Assembly: GCA_002409785.1 (NCBI GenBank)
Contig: DHOX01000060.1
Location: 44,902-59,155 of the forward strand
Origin: Prevotella sp. UBA5379
GTDB lineage: Bacteria; Bacteroidota; Bacteroidia; Bacteroidales; Bacteroidaceae
Direction of reading: 5' to 3'
DNA: 14,254 bases
Below the pieces are notes generated by a model. The model saw only the letters and a list, made by a program, of their open reading frames with translations. It ran no database searches and was not told where the DNA came from. Position 1 is the first letter of the stretch. Each line of letters starts with the position of its first letter. The translations under genes and the position numbers were made by a program. Below are positions 7,621-14,254 of the stretch, one piece after another.

Positions 7621-7818
7621 TTAACGCAGGCAAAGCAAATCACGAACTTGTTTGCGATTAGCCGGGTCCACCAAGACCTGACTGTCCAGATTTCTCTTCT
7701 GCTTCTTAGTCTTCTTTGTAAGAATGTGACTGTGATAAGCGTGGTGGCGCTTGATCTTTCCTGTAGCGGTGAAAGTAAATCTCTTCTTTGCACCGGAATT
7801 TGTCTTTGCTTTTGGCAT
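7621..7818 (-). CDS. rpmI: 50S ribosomal protein L35
   Basis: A 65-residue, highly basic protein with the L35 hallmarks: MPKAKTNSGAKKRFTFTATG at the N-terminus, then KIKRHHAYHSHIL and the Lys-rich KKTKKQKRNL segment. The length is typical. It is part of the large ribosomal subunit. It lies between infC (79 bp upstream) and rplT (36 bp downstream), the standard bacterial order. The 79-bp spacer after infC is AT-rich and shows no obvious structure. Confidence 0.98.
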   Translation of the reverse strand: MPKAKTNSGAKKRFTFTATGKIKRHHAYHSHILTKKTKKQKRNLDSQVLVDPANRKQVRDLLCLR

Positions 7819-7897
7819 TTTTGTTTATTATTTAATCATCTGAAAATCTATCGGGGCGGTAACGTATATACCAAGACGTCACACACACCCGAAATTA

Positions 7898-8590
7898 TTA
7901 TTTATCTTCTTTTAGTTTCTTCAAGGTTTCTTCTCCACCCTTGCTGTTTGCAAAGAGTCCCTTCTCGCTTGTTTCCGGAGACACATTCTTCTGAACGGCC
8001 GCCTTTGCAGACTTCTCAGCCGCCTCGGCGCTCTCCCGGTCTCGTTTCTGCTGGCTTTTTTTCACGACACCCACCTTTTTAGGAGCCAGATACAAGAACA
8101 TCTTCTTCCCTTCCAGTTTAGGCATCTGCTGCACCTTTCCATATTCTTCGAGATCATTGGCAAAGCGAAGCAGGAGGACTTCCCCCTGTTCCTTGAACAG
8201 GATGCTGCGCCCTCTGAAAAACACATAGGCACGAACCCGGTTGCCTTCTTCCAGGAACTCCTCGGCATGCTTCAGTTTAAACTGATAATCATGCTCATCC
8301 GTCTGCGGTCCGAAACGGATTTCCTTGATTTCTACCTTTACCTGCTTCGTTTTCATCTCTTTCTGCCGCTTTTTCTGCTGGTAAAGGAACTTTTGATAGT
8401 CGATGAGCCGACACACTGGTGGTTGAGCATTTGGAGATATTTCCACAAGGTCTATTCCTTGTTCACGAGCCATATTGACTGCTTGGCGTGTAGGCAGAAC
8501 TTGGGAGCCGCCTTCGCCTACCAGGCGGATTTCGCGTACGCGTATTTGTTCGTTAATGCGATAGCGAAATTTGATTGTGTCATTCTTCAT
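7898..8590 (-). CDS. infC: translation initiation factor IF-3
   Basis: A 230-residue IF-3, which binds the 30S subunit, keeps it apart from 50S and checks the start codon and initiator tRNA. The N-terminal domain spans about 8-78, with YRINEQIR (10-17) and LVEISPNAQPPVCRLIDY (48-65), the family signature. A Lys/Gln-rich linker helix covers about 66-85. The C-terminal domain follows at about 86-168 with VEIKEIRFGPQTDEHDY and FFRGR. Residues about 171-230 form an extra Lys/Glu/Ala-rich tail absent from the 180-residue E. coli protein but known in Bacteroidales orthologues. The start is a plain ATG at 8590, not the ATT of E. coli infC, so autocontrol through a rare start codon is not indicated. 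It is the first gene of the operon. Confidence 0.97.
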   Translation of the reverse strand: MKNDTIKFRYRINEQIRVREIRLVGEGGSQVLPTRQAVNMAREQGIDLVEISPNAQPPVCRLIDYQKFLYQQKKRQKEMKTKQVKVEIKEIRFGPQTDEHDYQFKLKHAEEFLEEGNRVRAYVFFRGRSILFKEQGEVLLLRFANDLEEYGKVQQMPKLEGKKMFLYLAPKKVGVVKKSQQKRDRESAEAAEKSAKAAVQKNVSPETSEKGLFANSKGGEETLKKLKEDK

Positions 8591-8626
8591 TCAACTATTT
8601 TAAGTTTTCTTTTATCGAATCGTCTG

Positions 8627-8657
8627 CAAAGTTATAAAAAAGTAAGGAGCTTACAAA
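8627..8657 (-). promoter_or_regulatory. Bacteroidetes-type promoter of the infC-rpmI-rplT operon
   Basis: On the minus strand TTTG (8657-8654), 19 bp, then TAACTTTG (8634-8627), followed by CAG, matching the Bacteroidetes -33/-7 consensus at the preferred spacing. Initiation would fall near 8620, giving a leader of about 30 nt before infC. That is too short for a structured L20-type autoregulatory leader. Confidence 0.8.
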
Positions 8658-8659
8658 AT

Positions 8660-8842
8660 TTTTTGTTTGTTTTTTGTCAGATAAGGTCTCTTCTAAGGGC
8701 AACATTCCGCTTTTACACTACTTTTAAAAACCAACAGGGCCGGAAAAACCGATCAAAGGATAAGTTTTCCCCCCTTAGGCCTGCTATACGGACCACATCA
8801 GTCTCTTGTTTCCCATTTTATCCTTTCAGGACATAAACATTC
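8660..8842. other. intergenic stretch between the thrS terminator and infC promoter, nothing recognised
   Basis: The thrS-infC gap is 329 bp. Besides the terminator near thrS and the promoter near infC, this middle part is AT-rich with a few G or C homopolymers. I see no open frame of note, repeat, tRNA-like fold or further terminator on either strand. Confidence 0.5.
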
Positions 8843-8876
8843 AAAAAGCCTCCCTTTCGATCCGGAAAGAGAGGCT
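8843..8876 (-). terminator. intrinsic terminator of thrS and its upstream block
   Basis: On the minus strand a 12-bp stem, AGCCTCTCTTTC paired with GAAAGGGAGGCT (one T-G wobble, six-base loop), is followed by TTTT. It begins 43 bp after the thrS stop codon. It separates the ruvX-def-TPR-thrS block from the infC operon, which then has its own promoter. Confidence 0.88.
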
Positions 8877-8919
8877 CTCATCTATTTCTGCAAACGGCAA
8901 GGAACACCGTTCAGACAAA

Positions 8920-10887
8920 TCAGTTTTTAGGTTCACATTTGATGGCAGGTTCAAGTTCCTTGTCACATTCATCATTGACAAACTTGGCAAACTCTTCCTT
9001 TGTCATCATAGACTGCTCCCCGCCCCCCTGTTTACGGACAGACAGTTTGCCGCCATTAGCTTCCTTTTCACCGATAATGACCATGAGCGGGATCCGTTTG
9101 ATCTCATTATCACGAATTTTACGTCCTATTTTCTCATTCCGGTCATCAATGACGGAACGTACGCCGACAGAATCGAAATATTTGCGGAGCTGTCCGGCGA
9201 AATCATTGTATTTCTCAGAAATAGGCAGGATAGACACCTGGTCAGGAGTCAGCCACAATGGGAAATGTCCAGCCGTATGCTCAATGAGCACGCCGACAAA
9301 ACGCTCGATAGAGCCGAAAGGAGCACGATGAAGCATCACCGGGCATTTCTTCTGGTTATCCTCATCCGTATACTCGAGTTTGAATCGTGCCGGCAGGTTA
9401 TAGTCTACCTGGATAGTCCCCAACTGCCAGCGGCGGCCCAGGGCATCTTTCACCATAAAATCAAGTTTGGGGCCATAAAAGGCAGCCTCGCCATAAGCGA
9501 CATGCGCTTTGAGTCCCTTCTCCTTCACGGCCTCAACGATAGCCTTTTCACTCTCCTCCCATACCTCGTCAGAACCGATGTATTTAGTATGATCCTGCGG
9601 ATCACGCAGAGAGATCTGAGCTTCATAGTCATTCAGTCCGAAGATTTTGAATACTGTCAGGATAATATCCATCACACGAAGGAACTCATCCTTTACCTGA
9701 CTTGGTTTCAAGAAAATGTGCGCGTCATCCTGAGTAAAGCACCGCACACGCGTCAGTCCATGGAGCTCACCACTTTTCTCGTAACGATAGACAGTACCAA
9801 ACTCCGCAATGCGCAGGGGAAGGTCCTTGTAAGAACGAGGCTTCCAGGCGAACACCTCACAGTGATGAGGGCAATTCATCGGTTTGAGCATATATTCCTC
9901 CCCCTCTTCAGGAGTATGGATAGGCTGGAAACTATCCTTGCCATAATGAGCATAATGGCCAGAAGTGACATATAAGTTCTTCGAGCCGATATTCGGAGTG
10001 ATCACCTCCTGATAGCCGAATTTCTTCTGTATCTTACGGAGCATATCCTGGAGCCGGAGACGCAGTTCCGTTCCCTTGGGCAGCCACATCGGCAGTCCTT
10101 TGCCCACACGGTCAGAGAAGAAAAAGAGTTCCATTTCCTTACCGATCTTACGGTGGTCGCGCTTCTTGGCTTCCTCCAGCATGACCAGGTACTCCTCCAG
10201 CATCTTCTTCTTCGGGAAAGTGATACCATAAATACGGGTCATCTGTTCACGCTTGGCATCACCACGCCAGAAGGCACCGGCGACACTCGTGATCTTGACA
10301 GCCTTGATCATCCCCGTAGAAACCAGATGCGGACCCTTGCACAGATCCGTAAAATTTCCCTGGGTATAAAGAGAGATGGTACCATCTTTCAAGTCCTGAT
10401 CGATATGCTCCACCTTATATTTCTGTCCATGGTCCTTAAAGAATTTCAAGGCATCAGCCTTAGAAATATCCTTGCGCACAAGAGGTTCATCCTTCTTGGC
10501 CAGCTCCTTCATCCTCGCTTCGATTTTCGGGAAATCATTCTCGGAAATTGAGGTTCCCTTAGGAGGCATCACATCATAGAAGAAGCCATTTTCAACAGCA
10601 GGTCCAAAGCCGAATTGTATACCCGGATAAAGATCCTGCAAAGCTTCAGCCAGCAGATGTGCAGAGGTGTGCCAGAATGTGCGTTTTCCTTCATCATCGT
10701 CAAACTTATAGAGGACGACGTCAGCATCAGACTCAATAGGACGGTTTAGTTCTACCGTTTCACCATTTACACCGCAACAAACAACGCTGCGAGCGAGAGC
10801 CGGTGAGATGCTCTCGGCGATTTGATAACCGGTAACCCCCTGTTCAAATTCATGTACAGAGCCATCCGGCAAAGTAATTTTTACCAT
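8920..10887 (-). CDS. thrS: threonine--tRNA ligase
   Basis: A 655-residue class II synthetase joining threonine to tRNA-Thr, full length (E. coli 642). Domains: TGS (about 1-62); editing domain (about 65-235) with HTSAH (73-77) and CKGPH (Cys183, His187), the site that hydrolyses Ser-tRNA-Thr; catalytic core (about 250-545); anticodon-binding domain (about 550-645). The zinc that selects threonine should be held by Cys339 (PMNCPHH), His390 (TQDDAH) and His520 (MLHRAPFGS), matching E. coli Cys334, His385 and His511. Motif 2 is at RYEKSGELHGLTRVR (368-382) and motif 3 at GSIERFVGVLIEHTAG (525-540). So editing and synthesis both look intact. It lies 72 bp after the TPR gene with a candidate promoter of its own, and ends at a terminator. 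I see no T-box leader. Confidence 0.98.
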   Translation of the reverse strand: MVKITLPDGSVHEFEQGVTGYQIAESISPALARSVVCCGVNGETVELNRPIESDADVVLYKFDDDEGKRTFWHTSAHLLAEALQDLYPGIQFGFGPAVENGFFYDVMPPKGTSISENDFPKIEARMKELAKKDEPLVRKDISKADALKFFKDHGQKYKVEHIDQDLKDGTISLYTQGNFTDLCKGPHLVSTGMIKAVKITSVAGAFWRGDAKREQMTRIYGITFPKKKMLEEYLVMLEEAKKRDHRKIGKEMELFFFSDRVGKGLPMWLPKGTELRLRLQDMLRKIQKKFGYQEVITPNIGSKNLYVTSGHYAHYGKDSFQPIHTPEEGEEYMLKPMNCPHHCEVFAWKPRSYKDLPLRIAEFGTVYRYEKSGELHGLTRVRCFTQDDAHIFLKPSQVKDEFLRVMDIILTVFKIFGLNDYEAQISLRDPQDHTKYIGSDEVWEESEKAIVEAVKEKGLKAHVAYGEAAFYGPKLDFMVKDALGRRWQLGTIQVDYNLPARFKLEYTDEDNQKKCPVMLHRAPFGSIERFVGVLIEHTAGHFPLWLTPDQVSILPISEKYNDFAGQLRKYFDSVGVRSVIDDRNEKIGRKIRDNEIKRIPLMVIIGEKEANGGKLSVRKQGGGEQSMMTKEEFAKFVNDECDKELEPAIKCEPKN

Positions 10888-10917
10888 AACAAATAGTATT
10901 TTTTATTTAACTCGCTG

Positions 10918-10925
10918 CAAAAGTA
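10918..10925 (-). promoter_or_regulatory. candidate -7 element upstream of thrS
   Basis: The minus strand reads TACTTTTG followed by CAGC, fitting the extended Bacteroidetes -7 form TAnnTTTG, 30 bp before the thrS ATG. No TTTG stands at the expected -33 position, which would fall at the end of the TPR gene region. Read-through from the TPR gene is an alternative. Confidence 0.45.
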
Positions 10926-10959
10926 ACATTTCTTTTTGAGAAACCCTATATCTCAAGCG

Positions 10960-12942
10960 CTATTTTTTCGTTTCAAAGCTCTTGATTACAGAATAAGCAT
11001 CATAAAGTCCCAGTTCTCCTGCCTTGCTAAGGTCATTGATCCCAGCCGCCTTATTGTCACTGAAGACACGAGCCAGTCCCCTGTTATACCACGCTTCCGC
11101 CAGACGGGGGTCTAGTTGGATAGCCCGTGTGTAATCATCAATAGCCTGACTGTACTCCTTATGGTCAGCATGGAAATTTCCACGGTCATAATACAGATAC
11201 GCATTCTTCGGACTCAACCTGATAGCATCGTCAAAATCAGAACGGATCTGGGTCAGCGAAAGAGTCACAACACTTCCCTGACTTTGGTTGACCGCATCCA
11301 GACGGGACTGACACACGGCACGCTGCCAATATGCCAGCACATTATGCTCATCAATCTGAATATAAGCAGTGAGGTCATTGTCCGCCTCGTCAAAGTCCTG
11401 GAGGACAGAATAAGCCACAGCACGTTCCAGCAGCAGGTCCTTCATTTTCCTCACATCCTTAGTCTGTGAGATCTGTTTCGAAAGACGGTCTACGTAATTG
11501 AAGAAGGATAAGGACTCCTCATCCGTCAACTGTCCCTTGCTGCAATTCAGATAGACAGGATACTTAGGATCGACCTGGTGGTTGAACTTCTCTATATTCT
11601 CGTCAAAGGCCTGATAAGTACTGATCCCATTACTATACTCCATGAGGGACATGGCATACATCGGCCGGAAACTTATATCAACGCTACGGTCCTGGATCTT
11701 CCCGCGGTAAACACTCTTATACTTATAATCATCCGTATGCACCGTTACCTGTTCATCAGGCACGACGATCCGGTTAAACTTATTCATGTCAAATTCAGAA
11801 CGCTTGCGGACCAGTCTGCGCGTCTTCGGGCTCCATCGGGGCTGAACCCCGATAGTCTTGTTCATCTGCGCCTTAAAGATCCTGAACTCATCCAGTTCAG
11901 CTTTCCCCGCCATGCCCAGTTTGCGGTAGCAGCGGGCGCGATAGGCAAGCCCCGTCCAGAAGTTCGGGAACTGACCGATGACCGCGGTATAGTCTCTGAT
12001 GGCTTCCCGGACATGTCCCGTCTTCTCAAGCAATATCCCCCGGTTGAAAATAGCGAGCGGGTTCTTCGGCTCCATCTTGACGACGAAGTCAAAATCAGCA
12101 ATGGCACGGTTATCATCCCCCAGGTTTACCCGTAAGAGTCCCCGGTTGTAATGGGCCAGGAAGTTGCTTGGATCATATTCGATAGCCAGGTCATAATCAC
12201 TCAATGCCCCCCGGAGATTATTGTAATTCAATCGAGCCAGGGCACGATTCAAATAATCGTCCACCGCCTTCGGTTCAAAATAAATAGCTTTACTAAGAAA
12301 CTTGTCTGCATCTTTCCACTGATGCCGGTTCAGGCTGATCAGCCCTCTTGTCCTCCAGGCACCAACGTTATAAGGATCATAGACCAGGCTCTTGTCCAGC
12401 ATCCGGGCAGCAGTTGTCGTATCCTTCTGGATCAGGCTGACCTCAGCCTTTAAAGAATAAGCATTAGCAAAATGATTCCATTTGGTAATGATTGTATCCA
12501 ACTCCTGCTGCGCACCAGGATAGTCCTTTTCCTGGAAATGGCAAAGGGCCCTGTTAAACCAGTAGTTCTGGTTTCTCGGATCAATCAGGATAGCCTGGTC
12601 ATAATCACTGATAGCCTCCTTGAACTTACTCTGCCTGATGCGGCAGATGGCCCTGAGATCATACATCTCATTATAATAAGGGTTCAGGTTAATGGCCTGC
12701 CCCACATCTTTCTCGGCCCCCACGAAATCATCCAGATTGTACTTTGCCACAGCACGAAGATACCAAGGCTCATAAAGATAAGGCTTGGAATTAATGGCCA
12801 GGTTAAAGTACTGAATAGAAAGCACATAGTCTTCATAATACAAAGCACTCCGGCCGGCTGACAAAAGGCGGTCTACCCTGAACTGTGCATGTACTGACAA
12901 CACACACCAAAACATGAGCAAGAAAACACAGACTTTCTTCAC
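10960..12942 (-). CDS. large exported TPR-repeat protein
   Basis: About 660 residues. Some ten tetratricopeptide repeats fill residues about 24-357, with the usual signature (W/Y at 4, G/A at 8, Y/F at 11, A at 20, P at 32). A non-TPR segment of about 140 residues follows (358-498), rich in Lys/Arg at first and containing a Tyr-rich stretch. Four more TPRs then cover 499-647, one with a 15-residue insert. A signal peptide is visible, MKKVCVFLLMFWCVLSVHAQ, with cleavage expected after VHA, so it should act in the periplasm or at the envelope. TPR arrays bind protein partners; the partner here is unknown. There is no ATG at the 5' end: GTG at 12942 gives the natural signal peptide. TTG at 12951 is also possible, since an in-frame stop lies two codons further upstream. 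It is placed between def and thrS, as in other Bacteroidales. Confidence 0.9.
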   Translation of the reverse strand: MKKVCVFLLMFWCVLSVHAQFRVDRLLSAGRSALYYEDYVLSIQYFNLAINSKPYLYEPWYLRAVAKYNLDDFVGAEKDVGQAINLNPYYNEMYDLRAICRIRQSKFKEAISDYDQAILIDPRNQNYWFNRALCHFQEKDYPGAQQELDTIITKWNHFANAYSLKAEVSLIQKDTTTAARMLDKSLVYDPYNVGAWRTRGLISLNRHQWKDADKFLSKAIYFEPKAVDDYLNRALARLNYNNLRGALSDYDLAIEYDPSNFLAHYNRGLLRVNLGDDNRAIADFDFVVKMEPKNPLAIFNRGILLEKTGHVREAIRDYTAVIGQFPNFWTGLAYRARCYRKLGMAGKAELDEFRIFKAQMNKTIGVQPRWSPKTRRLVRKRSEFDMNKFNRIVVPDEQVTVHTDDYKYKSVYRGKIQDRSVDISFRPMYAMSLMEYSNGISTYQAFDENIEKFNHQVDPKYPVYLNCSKGQLTDEESLSFFNYVDRLSKQISQTKDVRKMKDLLLERAVAYSVLQDFDEADNDLTAYIQIDEHNVLAYWQRAVCQSRLDAVNQSQGSVVTLSLTQIRSDFDDAIRLSPKNAYLYYDRGNFHADHKEYSQAIDDYTRAIQLDPRLAEAWYNRGLARVFSDNKAAGINDLSKAGELGLYDAYSVIKSFETKK

Positions 12943-13009
12943 AGGTAACAAAATTTAGGATAAATAATCGAACTCTTATATCTATTACAAAACAGATCTG
13001 TCTCTACTT

Positions 13010-13251
13010 TCATCTGAACCATCCGCTGCCGCCCATAAACGCAAGATCACTCCTCTCTCCGGAAGAGACCGGAATATTCCAACCAATGATTTCAATTTTT
13101 CATTTCCACGGGACAACCTTCCAACTTGCCATCTACATTCTTCTTGTCCCAACGTACGCCCTCATCATCGTTCAGGAAAATCCAGTCTATCAGCAAACAG
13201 GATAGATCAAGTCCTTATACTTCCCCCCTTAAAGAAACGACATACCTTCAT
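13010..13251 (-). pseudogene. possible frameshifted remnant of a small gene between def and the TPR gene
   Basis: The 296-bp gap between def and the TPR gene is not plainly empty. On the minus strand an ATG (13251-13249) overlaps the def stop as ATGA. Protein-like segments then follow in shifting frames: MKVCRFFKGG, then KYKDLIYPV, then LLIDWIFLNDDEGVRWDKK continuing to GCPVEMK (stop near 13092), then IEIIGWNIPVSSGERSDLA ending MGGSGWFR with a TGA at 13012-13010. Each frame change sits at a homopolymer (six G, three T, five A). Repairing all three would give one frame of about 80 residues. I recognise no family. Open frames of this length can occur by chance, so this is a low-confidence call. 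It could be a decayed gene, sequencing errors, or coincidence. No terminator was seen here, and no clear TPR promoter. Confidence 0.3.
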
Positions 13252-13811
13252 TTACGGAACACCCGCGTACGGTAAGAGCAGCGGAATTTCCCTTTCAGGA
13301 TATTCTTCAGTCTGCCCCCGATCAAATTCTTACGAAGCGGATTGATCTTATCCACGAACAACACCCCCTCCAGATGATCAAACTCATGCTGCATGACACA
13401 CGCGAGATAACCGCTTACCCATTCATCATGCGGATGAAAGTCTTCGTCCAGGTAACTCACATGAACTTTCTTAGGACGGCTAACCGACTCATTCACCCCC
13501 GGTATAGACAAGCAGCCCTCCTCCATGGAAGCCTTTCCAGCCTTATCATCAGAGCCTAAAATATGGCCATTAATATAAGCTTTCCGAAAATCTTTATATT
13601 CCGGCAATTCGTCACTCAGCACATTCAAATCAATGACAACCACCCGGATACTCTTTCCGATCTGAGGAGCAGCTAATCCCACTCCATTACTGGCTGTCAG
13701 CGTTTCAAACATATCCGGAATCAGTTCTTTCAAGCCCTCATAGTCCGGAGTAATATCTTTGGCCACTTTTCTCAATACAGGCTGGCCATACACATAAATG
13801 GGTAAAATCAT
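13248..13811 (-). CDS. def: peptide deformylase
   Basis: A 187-residue metalloenzyme that removes the formyl group from the N-terminal methionine of new proteins at the ribosome. All three family motifs are intact: GVGLAAPQ (43-50), EGCLS (98-102, Cys100 as metal ligand) and QHEFDH (141-146, with His142 and His146 as ligands and Glu143 as catalyst). The start MILPIYVYGQPVLRK is the usual family N-terminus. Length is typical for Bacteroidales. It begins 15 bp after ruvX, so the two are co-transcribed. An ATG overlaps its stop codon, which suggests another small gene once followed it. Confidence 0.97.
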   Translation of the reverse strand: MILPIYVYGQPVLRKVAKDITPDYEGLKELIPDMFETLTASNGVGLAAPQIGKSIRVVVIDLNVLSDELPEYKDFRKAYINGHILGSDDKAGKASMEEGCLSIPGVNESVSRPKKVHVSYLDEDFHPHDEWVSGYLACVMQHEFDHLEGVLFVDKINPLRKNLIGGRLKNILKGKFRCSYRTRVFRK

Positions 13812-13826
13812 TATTTAATTGAAGAT

Positions 13827-14252
13827 CTATTTTCTTGATAATCTTTTGGACTGCATCCAGCATTCCAGGATAATAGTGGCAGAAACCTTGTCTACCAGAC
13901 CCTTGTCTTCCTGACGTTTTTTCTTTTTCACGCCTCCGCTCAGGATAGCACGGTGCGCGATGACCGAAGTATACATCTCGCTGTAATATTCTATCGGTAT
14001 GTCAGGACGTGCCTTTTTCCAACGGTTCACAAAGGCCTGCACACGCGGCAGATTCTCACTGGGCTGTCCATTCGGCTGCATCGGTTTTCCGATGATAATA
14101 CGTTCGACCCCTTCCCTGTCCACATAATCAGCCAGAAAGTCAAACAGCGACGGTGTAGCAATCGTAGTCAGTCCGTTTGCAATTATCTGCAAAGGATCCG
14201 TTACAGCCACTCCCGTCCTCTTTTTACCGTAGTCAATGGACAAAACCCTCAT
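13827..14252 (-). CDS. ruvX: RuvX/YqgF-type resolvase-like protein
   Basis: A 141-residue protein of the YqgF family with an RNase H-like fold. In E. coli it takes part in 5' maturation of 16S rRNA; a putative Holliday junction resolvase role has also been proposed. The N-terminus MRVLSIDYGKKRTGVAVTDP holds the family motif with the first acidic residue (Asp7). RIIIGKPMQPNG (51-62) is the second block, and SEMYTS (91-96) brings the next acidic residue (Glu92). KGLVDKVSATIILE (117-130) provides the last (Asp121). The frame is complete: the ATG lies two bases from the window edge, so its promoter and upstream neighbour are not visible. It precedes def by 15 bp in the same operon. Confidence 0.95.
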   Translation of the reverse strand: MRVLSIDYGKKRTGVAVTDPLQIIANGLTTIATPSLFDFLADYVDREGVERIIIGKPMQPNGQPSENLPRVQAFVNRWKKARPDIPIEYYSEMYTSVIAHRAILSGGVKKKKRQEDKGLVDKVSATIILECWMQSKRLSRK

Positions 14253-14254
14253 CT

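Noticed and set aside
7569..7793. Minus-strand open frame of 74 codons overlapping rpmI in another frame
   Set aside because: The rpmI frame is a clear L35. The alternative frame is an Arg/Ser-rich by-product with no family features.
8806..9975. Long plus-strand open frame (389 codons) opposite thrS
   Set aside because: It lies wholly antisense to the well-conserved thrS coding sequence and its terminator. Its translation has no recognisable domain, so it is a shadow of the real gene.
13054..13080. Palindromes near CTCTCTCCGGAAGAG and GGAATATTCC after def
   Set aside because: The stems are short and imperfect and lack a T-run. The second is a plain 10-bp palindrome inside the possible gene remnant, so no terminator or operator is claimed.

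Overview
The window reads as chromosomal DNA from a member of the Bacteroidales (phylum Bacteroidota). Three things point there. The best-supported promoters have the Bacteroidetes form TTTG - 19 bp - TAnnTTTG. The gene order ruvX-def-TPR protein-thrS-infC-rpmI-rplT is one I know from Bacteroides and Prevotella relatives. The ThrRS, IF3 and L20 sequences are close in style to Bacteroides proteins. The family or genus cannot be fixed from the sequence alone.

Layout, right to left along the minus strand, which carries every gene but one. A translation and housekeeping block starts at the right edge: ruvX (Holliday junction resolvase-like/16S rRNA processing), def (peptide deformylase), a short stretch that looks like a decayed small gene, a large exported TPR protein, and thrS, closed by a strong intrinsic terminator at 8843-8876. 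The infC-rpmI-rplT operon follows, with its own well-formed promoter and a textbook terminator at 7180-7213. Next comes mntP (manganese exporter). It is followed by a two-gene unit: an ABC-F ATPase, with a clear promoter, and an exported M13 zinc endopeptidase, closed by a GC-rich terminator at 2321-2355.

A plus-strand AlkD-like DNA glycosylase gene (1321-2088) converges on the peptidase gene. The space between them holds an imperfect 21-23 bp tandem repeat with a 66 bp higher-order period. At the left edge, divergent from alkD, is an ECF sigma factor gene with a small four-helix membrane protein just downstream. That protein is a candidate membrane partner of the sigma factor, and an ATG directly abutting its stop suggests a further gene continuing past the window.

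Most of the window is ordinary core genome. I see no tRNA, rRNA, CRISPR array, insertion sequence or phage gene, and no convincing new multi-gene system. The items most worth a second look are the sigma factor/membrane protein pair, the putative frameshifted gene between def and the TPR gene, the tandem repeat, and the TPR protein embedded in the translation block.
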